From Candidatus Margulisiibacteriota bacterium (GTDB lineage Bacteria; Margulisbacteria; WOR-1; O2-12-FULL-45-9; XYB2-FULL-48-7): a DNA stretch of 64,000 bases. The translations under genes and the position numbers were made by a program. Location: positions 1-64,000 of the forward strand of contig JALOPZ010000001.1 in NCBI GenBank assembly GCA_025453605.1, in the 5' to 3' direction. How positions within the stretch are numbered: position 1 is the stretch's first letter; every line of letters begins with the position of its first letter. The notes under the pieces are model-generated. The model was not told where the DNA came from. It saw only the letters and a program-made list of their open reading frames with translations, and searched no databases. Shown piece by piece: positions 47,671 through 57,322 of this stretch.

Positions 47671-48939
47671 AAACTGGACAAAAAATATCTCTGGCACCCT
47701 TTCACCCAGATGGCCGATTGGGCAAACCACGCTCAACTGGTCATCACGCGGGGCGCCGGTTCTTATCTTTATGATGACCGGGGCCGCAAATACCTGGATG
47801 GGGTCTCTTCGCTCTGGGTCACCGTCCACGGCCACGGCAATAGAACGCTTAACGGCGCGATCAAAAAGCAGCTGGGCAAGGTCGCGCATTCCACTTTTCT
47901 CGGTCTCAGTCATCCGCCGGCGGTTGAGCTGGCCCGGGAACTGATCAACATCGCCCCGCGCGGTTTGACCAGGGTTTTTTACTCGGACGACGGCTCGACC
48001 GCGGTCGAGATCGCCCTGAAGATCGCCTTCCAGTATCAGCAACAGACCGGCAATAAGACCAGAACTAAATTCATCACTTTAAAGAACGCTTACCACGGCG
48101 ACACGGTCGGTTCGGTTTCGGTCGGCGGGATCGACCTCTTCCATAAAATGTACCGCCCCCTCCTGTTCAAATCGTTCAAGGTCCCGGCCGGTGACCTGCT
48201 CGCCCTGGAGCGGACACTAAAGAAACAGCACCGCCAGGTCGCCGCCCTGATCGTCGAGCCGCTGATCCAGGCCGCTGCGGGCATGCTCCTGCAGCCGCCC
48301 GGTTACTTAAAAGCGGTTCGGCGGCTCTGCACTAAATACAAAGTCCTCCTCATTATAGATGAGGTCGCGACCGGTTTTGGCCGGACCGGCAAGATGTTCG
48401 CCTGCGAGCACGAAGGGGTCCGGCCAGATCTAATGTGCGTCGCCAAAGGTTTAACCGGCGGCTACCTGCCGGTCGCCGCCACCCTGACGACTGAAAAAGT
48501 GTACCGGGCTTTCCTCGGCCGGCCGGCCGAGAATAAGACCTTTTTTCACGGCCACACTTATACCGCCAATCCGCTCGGCTGCGCCGCCGCCATCGCCTCG
48601 CTCCGGTTGTTCAAAACAAACAAACTGCTGGTGCGGATCAATCGCTCGATCGCGCAGCTAAAAACGGAGCTGCCGCGATTTTTTCATCTGCCAGCGGTCA
48701 GCGAGATCCGCCAGTTGGGAATGATGGTCGGGATCGAACTGACCGGTTTTGACCCAGCCGTGAGAATCGGTCACCGGGTCATCCTGGAAGCGAGGAAGCG
48801 GGGAGCGATCCTCCGCCCGCTCGGCGACGTGATCATCCTGATGCCGCCGCTCAATATTACCCGGGCTGAGCTTGCGAAATTGCTCTCTATCACCTATGAT
48901 TCTATCAGGGCAGCAATACAGGAACGGAGCAGAACATGA
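47656..48939 (+). CDS. bioA: Adenosylmethionine-8-amino-7-oxononanoate aminotransferase
   Basis: 427 residues from ATG 47656. PLP aminotransferase making 7,8-diaminononanoate. Opening [65 protein letters not shown] site [24 protein letters not shown] with Lys in [16 protein letters not shown], and [17 protein letters not shown] are in place. The promoter at 47620-47648 rules out earlier in-frame starts. It is apart from the other bio genes and overlaps the acetyltransferase by ATGA. Confidence 0.97.
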   Translation: MPDWQKLDKKYLWHPFTQMADWANHAQLVITRGAGSYLYDDRGRKYLDGVSSLWVTVHGHGNRTLNGAIKKQLGKVAHSTFLGLSHPPAVELARELINIAPRGLTRVFYSDDGSTAVEIALKIAFQYQQQTGNKTRTKFITLKNAYHGDTVGSVSVGGIDLFHKMYRPLLFKSFKVPAGDLLALERTLKKQHRQVAALIVEPLIQAAAGMLLQPPGYLKAVRRLCTKYKVLLIIDEVATGFGRTGKMFACEHEGVRPDLMCVAKGLTGGYLPVAATLTTEKVYRAFLGRPAENKTFFHGHTYTANPLGCAAAIASLRLFKTNKLLVRINRSIAQLKTELPRFFHLPAVSEIRQLGMMVGIELTGFDPAVRIGHRVILEARKRGAILRPLGDVIILMPPLNITRAELAKLLSITYDSIRAAIQERSRT

Positions 48940-49529
48940 AAAAAGTATTTATCCACCCGACCGCCGAGGTCTCTGACCGGGCCAAGATCGGAGCCAACAC
49001 CAGGATCTGGCATCAAGCCCAGGTCAGGGAGAATGCCGTTATCGGCCGCAGCTGCATCCTGGCTAAAGGGGTTTACGTCGATTTCGGCGTTAAGATCGGC
49101 AATAACGTCAAGATCGAGAACGGCGTCTCGGTCTTCCACGGCGTCACCGTCGAGGACGACGTGATCCTGGCACCCAACGCGACCTTTACCAACGACCTCT
49201 ACCCCCGCGCTTTTGTCGGCAGCTTCAAGGTCTACCCGACTCTGGTCCGGCGCGGAGCGGCGATCGGCGCCAATTCGACCATCATCTGCGGAACGACCAT
49301 TGGCCGCTACGCCATGGTCGCCGCCGGCGCGGTCGTGACCAATGATGTCCCCGATTTCGGGCTGGTCATGGGTAATCCCGCCCGGCTTAAGGCCTTTATC
49401 TGCCCCTGCGGCAAGCGACTGGAAAAGCGGCGGCTGCTCGGCAACCGGGTCATGATGAGCTGTCCGGCTTGTCGGCGGCGGATCGGGATCCCCAAAAATG
49501 ATTTTGCCCTGCTCGGCCCGATCGACTAG
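48936..49529 (+). CDS. Left-handed beta-helix sugar N-acetyltransferase (WbpD/WlbB type) with C-terminal zinc ribbon
   Basis: 197 residues. Hexapeptide repeats run from IHPTAEVSDRAKIGANTRIWHQAQVRENAVIG to MGNPARLK, with FTNDLYPRA, a marker of the WbpD/WlbB group that acetylates UDP-3-amino sugars for O-antigen-like glycans. After about 155, an unusual tail follows, with CPCGKRLEKRRLLG and CPACRRRIG, a likely zinc ribbon. It is coupled to bioA and leads three surface glycan genes. Confidence 0.88.
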   Translation: MKKVFIHPTAEVSDRAKIGANTRIWHQAQVRENAVIGRSCILAKGVYVDFGVKIGNNVKIENGVSVFHGVTVEDDVILAPNATFTNDLYPRAFVGSFKVYPTLVRRGAAIGANSTIICGTTIGRYAMVAAGAVVTNDVPDFGLVMGNPARLKAFICPCGKRLEKRRLLGNRVMMSCPACRRRIGIPKNDFALLGPID

Positions 49530-49531
49530 GG

Positions 49532-50644
49532 ATGCTCACCTATATCCCGCATCATGTTCCGCTAAAAAGCCAAGCTAACCAGGGCGCTTTTATCAGGACC
49601 CAGAGCCTGGTCGATTTTGTCCGCTCGCTCCCCGGCGGACGGGTCGTGATCCCCTCGCGTCTCTGTTTTGACCCTTTGACCGGCCTGCTGCTGATCCTGG
49701 GGACGATCCGCTTCACCCGGAACAAATATATCCTGCTCAGTTACCCCAACCTGCCGTTTTTCGACGCCAATCCGGTCAACCAGTTCTTTTTCAACTTATT
49801 TATACGCGCCGCCCGGTCCCTCTGCCGCGCCGGCGGTAAACGGCTTATCCTGGATGCCGACGATATTCCCAGCCTGAGCGAGCCGTATCTGCGTAAATGG
49901 CCTCAATCGCCGCGCCGTCTGGCCCGGTTAAAGCGGATGGAACAGGAGCTACTTAACGGGGTGGATGTTATCTGGACGATCACCGACGGACTGGCCCAAG
50001 CGATCGGCCAGGCCTACGGCATTCCGCGGGAAAAATTCGTCCTGGCGCCCAACGGCAACTTACGGCTCAACCTCAAACCTAAATTGCCGCCCGGCGACGC
50101 GATCAGGGTCATCTACGCGGGCGCTTTCTTCTGGGCCGGGATCAAGGAGATGCTGTTATCCTTTACCCGCCTGCGGACCGGCCGGACAATTGAGTTCTAT
50201 CTGCTCGGCCCGTACGCGGAGTGGCTCCCCTCTTTTCTGGCCCAGCTCAACGACCGGCGGATCAAGTTCCTCGGTGCCCTGAACCACCCGGAGTGTGAAG
50301 CGATCGTCCGTTCGTGCCAGGTCGGCGTCCTTTGTTATGACCCGGCCGAAAAATATTACAGCCTCGCCCACCCCGTCAAGCTCTCCCTCTACATTACCAG
50401 CGGCGTCCCGGTCGTAACGACTGATATCGGCGCAGCAGCCGCGCTGGTCAAAAAAGAAGAGCTGGGACTGGTCAGCTCGTTTCCCGATATGACACCGGCC
50501 CTGCAGCGGATGATCGAGGACGCGGCGCTGCGCGACCGCTGCGCCGCCAACTGCCGCCGGATCAGCGAAGATTATTATTTCGACCGGATCTACCGGCGGG
50601 CTCTGGCCGAGAGCGAACAGGTCCTAAGACGAAAGGAGCAATAA
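49532..50644 (+). CDS. GT-B glycosyltransferase, family 4-like
   Basis: 370 residues. Two Rossmann domains; the C-terminal half has IRVIYAGAFFWAGIKEMLLSF, FYLLGPYAEW, IKFLGALNHPECEAIVRSCQVGVLCYDP and SLYITSGVPVVTTDIGAA, where the sugar-nucleotide Glu of classic GT4 (EAxxxGxPV) reads YITSGVPV. It probably adds a sugar to an envelope glycan. It starts 2 nt after the acetyltransferase stop. Confidence 0.87.
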   Translation: MLTYIPHHVPLKSQANQGAFIRTQSLVDFVRSLPGGRVVIPSRLCFDPLTGLLLILGTIRFTRNKYILLSYPNLPFFDANPVNQFFFNLFIRAARSLCRAGGKRLILDADDIPSLSEPYLRKWPQSPRRLARLKRMEQELLNGVDVIWTITDGLAQAIGQAYGIPREKFVLAPNGNLRLNLKPKLPPGDAIRVIYAGAFFWAGIKEMLLSFTRLRTGRTIEFYLLGPYAEWLPSFLAQLNDRRIKFLGALNHPECEAIVRSCQVGVLCYDPAEKYYSLAHPVKLSLYITSGVPVVTTDIGAAAALVKKEELGLVSSFPDMTPALQRMIEDAALRDRCAANCRRISEDYYFDRIYRRALAESEQVLRRKEQ

Positions 50645-50645
50645 C

Positions 50646-51449
50646 ATGATGGAAAAAGCGGAGATCATTAAACGGAAGGAGGCGCTGATCGCTAAATACG
50701 GGCCCTGGACCGGGCATAATATCCGCCTGGCCGACGATCTGTACACGATCTCCCCCCAGTTGAGCGGCGATGAGATCAAACTGCGCCGGATCAGACAGAT
50801 CGTCGCCGACCTGAGCCCGAAACCGGTCGACCAGCTGCGGGTCCTTGACCTCGCCTGTCTGGAAGGGCTGTACGCCTGCGAATTCGCCCGCCTGGGCGCG
50901 ACGGCGGTCGGCATCGAAGGCCGGGAGGCCAATATCGCCAAAGCCCACTTCGCCCAGGAAGTGCTGGGCCTGAGCAACCTCTCCTTCCATCAGGACGATG
51001 TCCGCAATTTGAGCCGGGCCAAATACGGCGAATTCGACGTCGTCCTCTGTCTGGGGATCCTTTATCATTTGGATGCCCCTGATGTCTTCCTGTTCCTGGA
51101 AAAGATCGCGGAAGTCTGCCGGGGGATCGTCATTATCGATACCCACATTGCCCTGAAGAAAAGAAAAACGGTCCGCTATCAGGAGAAAGACTACCAGGGG
51201 AAATCGTTCCGGGAGCATTCGTTCTGGTCGAGCCTGGCGGAACGGCAAAAAGCGCTCTGGGCGTCGCTGGACAATCCCCGCAGTTTCTGGCCGACCCTCC
51301 CCGCGCTCCTGAGCTTTCTGACCGGGATCGGTTTTACCTCCACTTACGAGTGCCTGAGCCCGCCGGAACCGAACAAACCGCGCGATCGGATAACACTAGT
51401 AGCGGTGGGCACGGAGCCAGCGCCGAAAGAGCGAACCCTGGCTCTTTAG
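50646..51449 (+). CDS. SAM-dependent methyltransferase
   Basis: 267 residues, two ATGs in tandem. A class I methyltransferase fold is clear: LRVLDLACLEGLYACEFARLG (SAM loop), VGIEGREANIAKA, DDVRNLSRAKYGEFDVVLCLGILYHLDAP. The C-terminal part is unfamiliar. In this cluster it may methylate a glycan or an amino sugar. The last 54 bp overlap the convergent glycosyltransferase gene. Confidence 0.85.
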   Translation: MMEKAEIIKRKEALIAKYGPWTGHNIRLADDLYTISPQLSGDEIKLRRIRQIVADLSPKPVDQLRVLDLACLEGLYACEFARLGATAVGIEGREANIAKAHFAQEVLGLSNLSFHQDDVRNLSRAKYGEFDVVLCLGILYHLDAPDVFLFLEKIAEVCRGIVIIDTHIALKKRKTVRYQEKDYQGKSFREHSFWSSLAERQKALWASLDNPRSFWPTLPALLSFLTGIGFTSTYECLSPPEPNKPRDRITLVAVGTEPAPKERTLAL

Positions 51450-52196
51450 CTCAAACTCGTGGAATGAGCCGTCGTATTTCCTGACCACTTTGTAACCGGC
51501 GAGCCGCTCCAGGAAAACGCTCTCAGGATCGGAAAAAGGCTTGTAGCTGTTGGAGAAACCGGAGGCGATGTGCTGCTGTTTTTTCCCCAGGACCTGCTCC
51601 ACCGATCGGTACGGATAATGTTTAAAGATCGGGAAATGCTTGTAGATCTGCCAGCCGATCCCCCGCGGCAAAACATCGTGGCGCTGGGCCAGGTCGTAGT
51701 GGATCCCCGGTTTGTTCCGGAACTGCCTGATCTCGATCCGCCCCGGGTGGTACCAGAGAACCCGCTCCTGGACCGACCTGATCGCCGCCAGATCCCGCTC
51801 CCGGTCGGAGGTGTGCAGGAAGAAATTCATGCAGTACCAGTTGACCTTTTCCGCCCGGGCTTTGGTCGCTTCGGCCGCCACCCAGTTGGGATCGTCGTGG
51901 AAGATCTCGTCGCCGTGCAGCAGCGTGAACCACCCTTCGACCGGGAACAGCTCCTGCGCTTTGGCCAGCAGGAATTGCCGGGCCCCGTCCTCGAACTTAT
52001 GGTTAGGCAGCCGGTCGAGGATCTCGCTGTCCTTCAAGAGATATTTAACCTGGGGATAAGAACGGAGGATCCGGTCGGTCCCGTCACTGGAGCCGTCCAG
52101 CACCAGGATCCGGTCAAAATAGCGGATGTATTCGTCCATCACTTCGGTGATGCAATCCGCCTCGTTGCAGGTGACCATTAAACCGATGTTCTGCAC
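51396..52196 (-). CDS. Glycosyltransferase, family 2-like
   Basis: 266 residues from GTG 52196, which lies 6 nt after an extended -10 (TGA-TATAAT). GT-A features: [36 protein letters not shown] (nucleotide-binding Asp pairs) and [14 protein letters not shown] as the metal site. The C-terminal half is rich in aromatic and basic residues. Likely part of the same glycan pathway, but divergently transcribed from rpmE. Confidence 0.85.
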   Translation of the reverse strand: MQNIGLMVTCNEADCITEVMDEYIRYFDRILVLDGSSDGTDRILRSYPQVKYLLKDSEILDRLPNHKFEDGARQFLLAKAQELFPVEGWFTLLHGDEIFHDDPNWVAAEATKARAEKVNWYCMNFFLHTSDRERDLAAIRSVQERVLWYHPGRIEIRQFRNKPGIHYDLAQRHDVLPRGIGWQIYKHFPIFKHYPYRSVEQVLGKKQQHIASGFSNSYKPFSDPESVFLERLAGYKVVRKYDGSFHEFELKSQGSLFRRWLRAHRY

Positions 52197-52202
52197 CGGC
52201 CA

Positions 52203-52261
52203 ATTATATCATGCGCCGGGCACACCGCCGGTGGACAAAACCGGCCTGGCCATGTTACAAT
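52203..52261. promoter_or_regulatory. Divergent leaderless promoters of the GT2 gene and rpmE
   Basis: Minus strand: TGA-TATAAT (52211-52203), 6 nt, GTG 52196. Plus strand: TGGACA (52232-52237), 18 nt, TGT-TACAAT (52253-52261), 7 nt, GTG 52269. Both predict transcripts that begin at, or within a base or two of, a GTG start. Confidence 0.65.
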
Positions 52262-52268
52262 GTGTATC

Positions 52269-52535
52269 GTGAAACCGGACATTCATCCGAAATACTTCCA
52301 AACCGTGGCCAAGTGCGCCTGCGGGGCCTCTTTTGAGATCGGCTCGACCCGCAAGGACATCCACGTCGATATCTGCAGCAACTGCCATCCCCTCTTCACC
52401 GGCAAGCAGAAGCTGATCGACGCCGAAGGCCGCGTCCAGAAGTTCCAGAAGAAATACGCCGGCGTCACCCCGAAGGCAAAAAAGCCGGTCAAGAAGAAGA
52501 AGCCCGCCGCTAAAAAGACCGCCGGCAAAAAGTAG
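52269..52535 (+). CDS. rpmE: Large ribosomal subunit protein bL31
   Basis: 88 residues from GTG 52269. [18 protein letters not shown], then [38 protein letters not shown] is the bL31 core with the zinc-binding Cys set (C+ form). The basic tail [19 protein letters not shown] is longer than usual. An ATG three codons upstream overlaps the -10 box and is unlikely to be in the transcript; the GTG start also gives the normal MKxDIHPKY N-terminus. Confidence 0.95.
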   Translation: MKPDIHPKYFQTVAKCACGASFEIGSTRKDIHVDICSNCHPLFTGKQKLIDAEGRVQKFQKKYAGVTPKAKKPVKKKKPAAKKTAGKK

Positions 52536-52542
52536 CCCCGCC

Positions 52543-53604
52543 GTGCTCCCCGAAAAACTCGCCAAGATCGAACAGCGCTACCTGGAACTGGAAAAGCTTA
52601 TCAGCGACCCTAAGGTTATCGCCGATCAAACCACTTTCGTCAAATCCACCAAGGAATACACCACGCTCAAGGAGATCGTCGACAAGTATCGGGAGTACAA
52701 GGCGGTCATCCAGGAGACCGAAGACACCGAGGGGATGATGGAAGAGGACGGGATGAGGGAGCTGGCCGAGGTCGAGCTGGACGAGTTGAAACAACGCAAG
52801 GACGAGCTGACCAAAGAACTGGAAACGCTCCTGATGCCGAAGGACCCGCTTGACGAGAAGAACATCATCATCGAGGTCCGCGCCGGGACCGGCGGCGACG
52901 AGGCCGCCCTTTTTGCCGGCGACCTCCTCCGGATGTACCTGCGCTACGCCGAGCGGAAGGGCTGGAAAACGGAGATGATCGAGGTCAACGACACCGGCCT
53001 CGGCGGCTACAAGGAAGCGGTCTTTAACATCATCGGCAAGGGGGCTTACAGCCGGCTCAAGTACGAAAGCGGCACCCACCGGGTCCAGCGCGTTCCCAAG
53101 ACCGAAGCGAGCGGCCGGATCCACACCTCGGCGGCGACCGTTGCCGTTCTCCCCGAACTGGACGAGGTCGATGTCCGGATCGACGAAAAAGACATCACGT
53201 TCGAAGCTTTCCGCGCCGGCGGCGCCGGCGGCCAAAACGTCAACAAGGTCTCCTCCGCCGTCCGCTTGACCCACCTGCCGACCGGGGTCGTCGTCGAATG
53301 CCGGGAAGAGCGCTCCCAGCTGCAAAACCGGGTCAAAGCGATGAAGCTGCTCCGCTCCCGCATCTACGAAGCGGAGGCGGAAAAACAGCGTCAGGACCGG
53401 GAATCGACCCGCAAGATCATGGTCGGGACCGGCGACCGCTCGGAAAAGATCCGCACCTATAATTTCCCCCAGAGCCGGGTGACCGATCACCGGATCGGCT
53501 TTACCGTCCACCAGCTGAACAACGTCCTCGACGGAGAGCTTGACGAGATCATCGACGCGCTGGCTACTGCCGACCGCGCCGCCAAGCTGGCCAAGCAAGG
53601 ATGA
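52543..53604 (+). CDS. prfA: Peptide chain release factor 1
   Basis: 353 residues from GTG 52543. Decodes UAA/UAG and releases peptides. GGQ loop [31 protein letters not shown], and the coiled-coil domain 1 ([16 protein letters not shown]) are present; length is normal. It overlaps prmC by 4 bp, the usual pairing with the enzyme that methylates its GGQ glutamine. Confidence 0.97.
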   Translation: MLPEKLAKIEQRYLELEKLISDPKVIADQTTFVKSTKEYTTLKEIVDKYREYKAVIQETEDTEGMMEEDGMRELAEVELDELKQRKDELTKELETLLMPKDPLDEKNIIIEVRAGTGGDEAALFAGDLLRMYLRYAERKGWKTEMIEVNDTGLGGYKEAVFNIIGKGAYSRLKYESGTHRVQRVPKTEASGRIHTSAATVAVLPELDEVDVRIDEKDITFEAFRAGGAGGQNVNKVSSAVRLTHLPTGVVVECREERSQLQNRVKAMKLLRSRIYEAEAEKQRQDRESTRKIMVGTGDRSEKIRTYNFPQSRVTDHRIGFTVHQLNNVLDGELDEIIDALATADRAAKLAKQG

Positions 53605-54458
53605 ACCTCGGCGCCGCGCTCGATTGGGCGGCCGACCAGCTCGCCGCCAAACAGATCGCCGATCCCCGGCTGGAAGCCGAACTGCTGATCATGCACGCGC
53701 TTGATCTCCAGCGGAACGCCCTGATCATGAACCAGGCGATGACGGTCGACCAGTCCGGCCTGGCCCGGTTCAAAAAAGCACTGGAACGACGGCTAAAGCA
53801 CGAGCCGACCGCCTACATCATCGGCGATCAACCGTTCCACGGCGTGACGATCAAGGTTAATAAACAGGTTTTGATCCCCCGGCCAGAAACCGAGCAGCTG
53901 GTGGATATAGTAATCAAGGAAATCCAACATTTGTCATTAGACATTGGCCATTTGACATTAGCGGACATCGGCACCGGCTCGGGCTGTATCGCGGTGGCGC
54001 TGGCCAAAGCCCTCCCCCAGGCGGTGGTCTACGGGATCGATCAGTCGGGCGACGCGTTAAAGATCGCTCAGCAGAACGCCGCGCAGAACGGCGTCGCTGA
54101 TCGTTGCCGCTTTCTGAAAGGAAATTTACTGGAACCGCTCAAGGAAAAGCCCGATCTGGTGGTCGCCAATCCTCCCTATATCCCCACGGCCGAGATCAAC
54201 AAACTGCAGCCGGAAGTCAAGGATTGGGAACCGCGGGCGGCGCTCGACGGCGGCCCGGACGGCTTAAAATATATCCGCGAACTGATAAAAGCGGCGCCGG
54301 CCCGGCTTTACCTGGAATTCGGTTTTGGGCAAGCGGCCAAGATCACCGAATTAGCCCGGGCGGTTTACCCGCAGATCGAGATCAGGCGTGATCACGCCGG
54401 GCTGGAGCGCTACTTCATCGGCGGTTTTGACGAACTGTCGACATCAAGGCCGCAATAA
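53601..54458 (+). CDS. prmC: Release factor glutamine methyltransferase
   Basis: 285 residues. N5-methylates the GGQ glutamine of RF1 and RF2. N-terminal helical domain, SAM motif [16 protein letters not shown], catalytic VVANPPYIP and [20 protein letters not shown] are intact. At 53925-53962 the gene carries an AT-rich repeat-like stretch ([12 protein letters not shown]) just before the SAM motif. It overlaps the convergent HD gene by 49 bp. Confidence 0.96.
   Translation: MNLGAALDWAADQLAAKQIADPRLEAELLIMHALDLQRNALIMNQAMTVDQSGLARFKKALERRLKHEPTAYIIGDQPFHGVTIKVNKQVLIPRPETEQLVDIVIKEIQHLSLDIGHLTLADIGTGSGCIAVALAKALPQAVVYGIDQSGDALKIAQQNAAQNGVADRCRFLKGNLLEPLKEKPDLVVANPPYIPTAEINKLQPEVKDWEPRAALDGGPDGLKYIRELIKAAPARLYLEFGFGQAAKITELARAVYPQIEIRRDHAGLERYFIGGFDELSTSRPQ
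53925..53962 (+). repeat. Repeat-like AT-rich insert in prmC
   Basis: CAACATTTGTCATTAGACATT followed by a GGCC centre and ATTTGACATTAGC forms an imperfect pair of ATTTGTCATT/ATTTGACATT units in an otherwise GC-rich gene. It adds about a dozen residues in a loop before the SAM-binding strand. Listed as a probable in-frame repeat insertion. Confidence 0.4.
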
Positions 54459-55228
54459 TAGCGGCGCATGAATTTAGCCATCGCTTCTTCGACCCGCTGC
54501 TGATCAAACCGGCCGAACACATAATCGTCAAATTGAGCGGCCGCCCGCAGCTCGGTCCCTACCCGGTGGATGATCCCCAGAATAAACTCATGAGTGGGAA
54601 CGGCCGGCCAATCGTTTGTCCGGCGGTAATGATTGAGCGCCGCTTCCACACTGTCGGCGATCATCAGGATCGAACTTTCCCTGGTGCTCGGTTTTGGCCC
54701 GGGGTAGATCAACTCGTGTTCGCCGATATGCCGCCGCATTTCCGGGGTTAGGCTTAGCCGGCTCCGGGTCGTGCCGTGATGTTCCCTGACCGCCTGGATG
54801 ATTTCCAGCGGAAACCCATGTTTCTGCAAAATAGCGGCGGATAGCGCCGGATGATCGAGAATGATCCGCAGCTCTTCGACCGTGCCGATCGGCCGCGGCA
54901 GCTGCCGGCTCCCTAAACCAGCCTCGACGAACAACCTGGGAGCGTCCTTCTTGCTAATGTCGTGGAACAGGCCGGCAACCCGCAGCACCAGCTCATCGGC
55001 CTCGATTTCCCGGCCGGCATAGGCGCCCAAACCGCTGACCACCGTACTATGCCGGTGGGTGCCGGGAACTTTGATCCGCAATTCTCTGGCCAGGCGATGG
55101 TTCGGGTCACTAAAGGCCAAAAAGCGTTGGTCCGGCGAGGACGGCCTGATCTTACCCCTTAGAGTCTCGTATGCCGACCGGGCAAAACGGTCATACCAGC
55201 TCGGGGGACGCGTCGGTCGAATGCTCAT
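54410..55228 (-). CDS. Soluble HD-domain phosphohydrolase resembling the PgpH (7TM-HD) catalytic domain
   Basis: 272 residues, no membrane helix. HD signature: H-T/S pair in GTHRHSTVVSGLG, VAGLFHDISKKDAPRLF, then LDHPALSAAILQKHGFPLEIIQAVREHHGTT and LIYPGPKPSTRESSILMIADSVEAAL. The last motif is typical of the 7TM-HD c-di-AMP phosphodiesterase PgpH, but the sensory membrane part is missing. A cyclic-dinucleotide substrate is plausible; a related nucleotide phosphohydrolase activity is the alternative. Confidence 0.83.
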   Translation of the reverse strand: MSIRPTRPPSWYDRFARSAYETLRGKIRPSSPDQRFLAFSDPNHRLARELRIKVPGTHRHSTVVSGLGAYAGREIEADELVLRVAGLFHDISKKDAPRLFVEAGLGSRQLPRPIGTVEELRIILDHPALSAAILQKHGFPLEIIQAVREHHGTTRSRLSLTPEMRRHIGEHELIYPGPKPSTRESSILMIADSVEAALNHYRRTNDWPAVPTHEFILGIIHRVGTELRAAAQFDDYVFGRFDQQRVEEAMAKFMRRYYCGLDVDSSSKPPMK

Positions 55229-55267
55229 GCCAGACTATCGGCCGGTCAAACTGGAAATTTCGCTCTT

Positions 55268-55987
55268 TTAGAGGGCAGCCACTACATCCTTAAGCAGGGC
55301 GGTCAGCGCTTTCTTCTTTTTCTTCATGACCGCTACAACATGATCCCCATCGACCGGCTTGCCCGTTACCCCGGCGGCATAATTCGTAATCACAGCGATC
55401 ACGGCGTAAGGAATCCCGGCTTCCGTCGCCAGCACAACTTCGGGCACCTGGGTCATGCCGACAACATCAGCCCCGGCTTGCCCGTACATCCTTATTTCCG
55501 CCCTGGTCTCAAAGCGGGGCCCTTCGGCGCAAGCATAAATGGCATTGGCGTGCAGCTTAAGCTTTAACGCTTTGGCGGCTCTTAAGATCTGCCGGTTCAG
55601 GGCCTGGTCGTACGGCCGGCTGACATCGAGGAACTGGCGTTTGATGAAAGTGTCGCGGCCGCCGCGGGTGAAGTCGATGAAATCGTCGAGCGTGGCCAGG
55701 TCGCCCGGCTTGAACGCCCGGTTGATCGCCCCGACTGCCGCCGTGGCAATGATCTGACCGACCCCCGCTCTTTTTAAAGCGCTAATGTTAGCCCGATAAT
55801 TGATCTCCGACGGCAGGCAGTAATCTTTACCATGCCGGAGAAGGAAGATGATCTCCCGGCCGGCATATTCGCCCAGTTGGACCGGGACGGTGCCGAACGG
55901 CGTTGTCACCAGCATTGGTGTTAGCCTCCCGGCAAGATCAAGTTCAGCCACTCCCGAGCCGCCGATGATCGCGATCCGTTCAGCCAT
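55268..55987 (-). CDS. Methylthio-purine nucleoside phosphorylase, MTAP/MTIP family
   Basis: 239 residues from ATG 55987. Phosphorolysis of methylthioadenosine or methylthioinosine. Family motifs: IAIIGGSGVAELDL, IIFLLRHGKDYCLPSEINYRANISAL, ATAAVGAINRAFKPGDLATLDDFIDFT and GPRFETRAEIRMYGQAGADVVGMTQVPEVVLA. The purine-binding loop reads TNYAAG, with Asn where MTA-specific enzymes usually have Asp, which suits a 6-oxopurine. The neighbouring deaminase supports methylthioinosine as substrate. The start is 8 bp inside the deaminase gene. Confidence 0.88.
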   Translation of the reverse strand: MAERIAIIGGSGVAELDLAGRLTPMLVTTPFGTVPVQLGEYAGREIIFLLRHGKDYCLPSEINYRANISALKRAGVGQIIATAAVGAINRAFKPGDLATLDDFIDFTRGGRDTFIKRQFLDVSRPYDQALNRQILRAAKALKLKLHANAIYACAEGPRFETRAEIRMYGQAGADVVGMTQVPEVVLATEAGIPYAVIAVITNYAAGVTGKPVDGDHVVAVMKKKKKALTALLKDVVAAL

Positions 55988-57293
55988 GGGACACCTCCGC
56001 TTTGATCTTATGTGCCAGCCGGTTCGCCCGGGCCATGATCGCCTGCTCATCGGCCGTTAAGATCTTCCGGTTCTCCATGATCAGTTTTCCGTTGATGATC
56101 ACCGTGTCGACTTCGGAGCCGCCGGCGCTGTAAACGAGGTGGGAATAGGGATTGTACAGCGGGGTTAGATTGGGAGCGGCCAGATCGATCAGAATGAGAT
56201 CGGCCAGTTTACCGGCCTCAAGCGACCCAAGCTCCTGCTCCCGCCCGATCACCCGCGCGGCGTTGCCGGTCGCCATTTTAACGACCTGCCTGGCTTCCAT
56301 GATCGTCGGGTCTTTCCGGATCAATTTGTGGAATTTAGCGACCGAATCCATTTCGTCGAACATGTCAAGATTGTTGTTGGAGGCCGCCCCGTCCGTCCCC
56401 AGTGCGACCGTCAGGCCGGCCGCTTGCATCTCCATCACCGGCGCGTAACCGGAGGCGAGCTTCATGTTGCTCTCCTGGCAGTGGACGATCTTAACGTCAG
56501 CCCGGCGCAGGATCTCGATATCGCCGGGAGTCAGGTGGACACAGTGGACAGCCATCACCCGGCCGCTCAAGAACCCCAGCTTATCCAGGTATTCGACCGG
56601 CGTTTGACCATGCTGCTGTTGGAACTGGGCGACCTCGCCGGCCGTTTCCGCGATGTGGATATGCAGCGGCAGGTCATGTTTATCCGCCAGTGCCTGGGAC
56701 TGCCGCAGACATTCCGCCCCGCACGAATACGGCGCGTGCGGACCGACCGCGATCCGGATCAGGTCGTCGCCCTGCCAGCGCTGGTACAGCTCGTCAGTGA
56801 TCCGGCTGGCCTCAGCGACGCTGCCGGCGTCCGGCGTCGCCACATCGATGATCCCCTCCGCCAGCAAAGCCCTGATCCCGATCTTTTTGCAAACCTCAGC
56901 GGCAGCCTGCTGAAAGAAATACATGTCGGAAAAGCAGGTCGTCCCCGATTTGATCATCTCGACCGCCGCCAGGGCGGCACCGATCGCCACGAACTCCGGG
57001 TTAAGCAATTTTTTTTCGATCGGGAAGATGAACTTGTTCCACCAGCGGTCGAGCGGCATATCGTCGGCCAGGCCGCGCATCATCACCATCGCCGAGTGGG
57101 TGTGGGCGTTGATCAGACCGGGCATCACCAGTTTGCCGGCCGCGTTGAGCGTCTTTTTCGCCCGGTAGCGGGTCTGGGGAACAACGTCAACGATCTTGTT
57201 CCCCGTGATCGCCACATCGGCCTGGTCATAGAGCGTGAACTTGTTGTCCAGCGTCATGACCATTCCGTTCTTGATGACCAGATCCGCGTTCAT
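55980..57293 (-). CDS. mtaD: 5-methylthioadenosine/S-adenosylhomocysteine deaminase
   Basis: 437 residues from ATG 57293. Amidohydrolase barrel: GLINAHTHSAMVMMRG (metal HxH), VAVGPHAPYSCG, LPLHIHIAETAGE, MAVHCVHLTPGDIEIL, and VALGTDGAASNNNLDMFDEM. It turns MTA and SAH into the inosine forms. The start is 6 nt after an extended -10 (TGC-TATAAT); earlier in-frame codons are upstream of it. It forms one unit with the phosphorylase that follows. Confidence 0.93.
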   Translation of the reverse strand: MNADLVIKNGMVMTLDNKFTLYDQADVAITGNKIVDVVPQTRYRAKKTLNAAGKLVMPGLINAHTHSAMVMMRGLADDMPLDRWWNKFIFPIEKKLLNPEFVAIGAALAAVEMIKSGTTCFSDMYFFQQAAAEVCKKIGIRALLAEGIIDVATPDAGSVAEASRITDELYQRWQGDDLIRIAVGPHAPYSCGAECLRQSQALADKHDLPLHIHIAETAGEVAQFQQQHGQTPVEYLDKLGFLSGRVMAVHCVHLTPGDIEILRRADVKIVHCQESNMKLASGYAPVMEMQAAGLTVALGTDGAASNNNLDMFDEMDSVAKFHKLIRKDPTIMEARQVVKMATGNAARVIGREQELGSLEAGKLADLILIDLAAPNLTPLYNPYSHLVYSAGGSEVDTVIINGKLIMENRKILTADEQAIMARANRLAHKIKAEVSHG

Positions 57294-57299
57294 GGGGAG

Positions 57300-57317
57300 A
57301 TTATAGCATGATAAAAT
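57300..57317. promoter_or_regulatory. Bidirectional leaderless promoter of mtaD and tsaC
   Basis: Minus strand: TGC-TATAAT (57308-57300), 6 nt, ATG 57293. Plus strand: TGA-TAAAAT (57309-57317), 5 nt, ATG 57323. The 29-nt gap between the two ATGs thus holds two abutting extended -10 boxes and nothing else. Confidence 0.65.
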
Positions 57318-57322
57318 AAGAC

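Noticed and set aside
52510-53598. 362-codon minus-strand frame
   Set aside because: Antisense to prfA, which has all release factor motifs.
56328-57311. 327-codon plus-strand frame
   Set aside because: Antisense to the MTA deaminase; no motif of its own.
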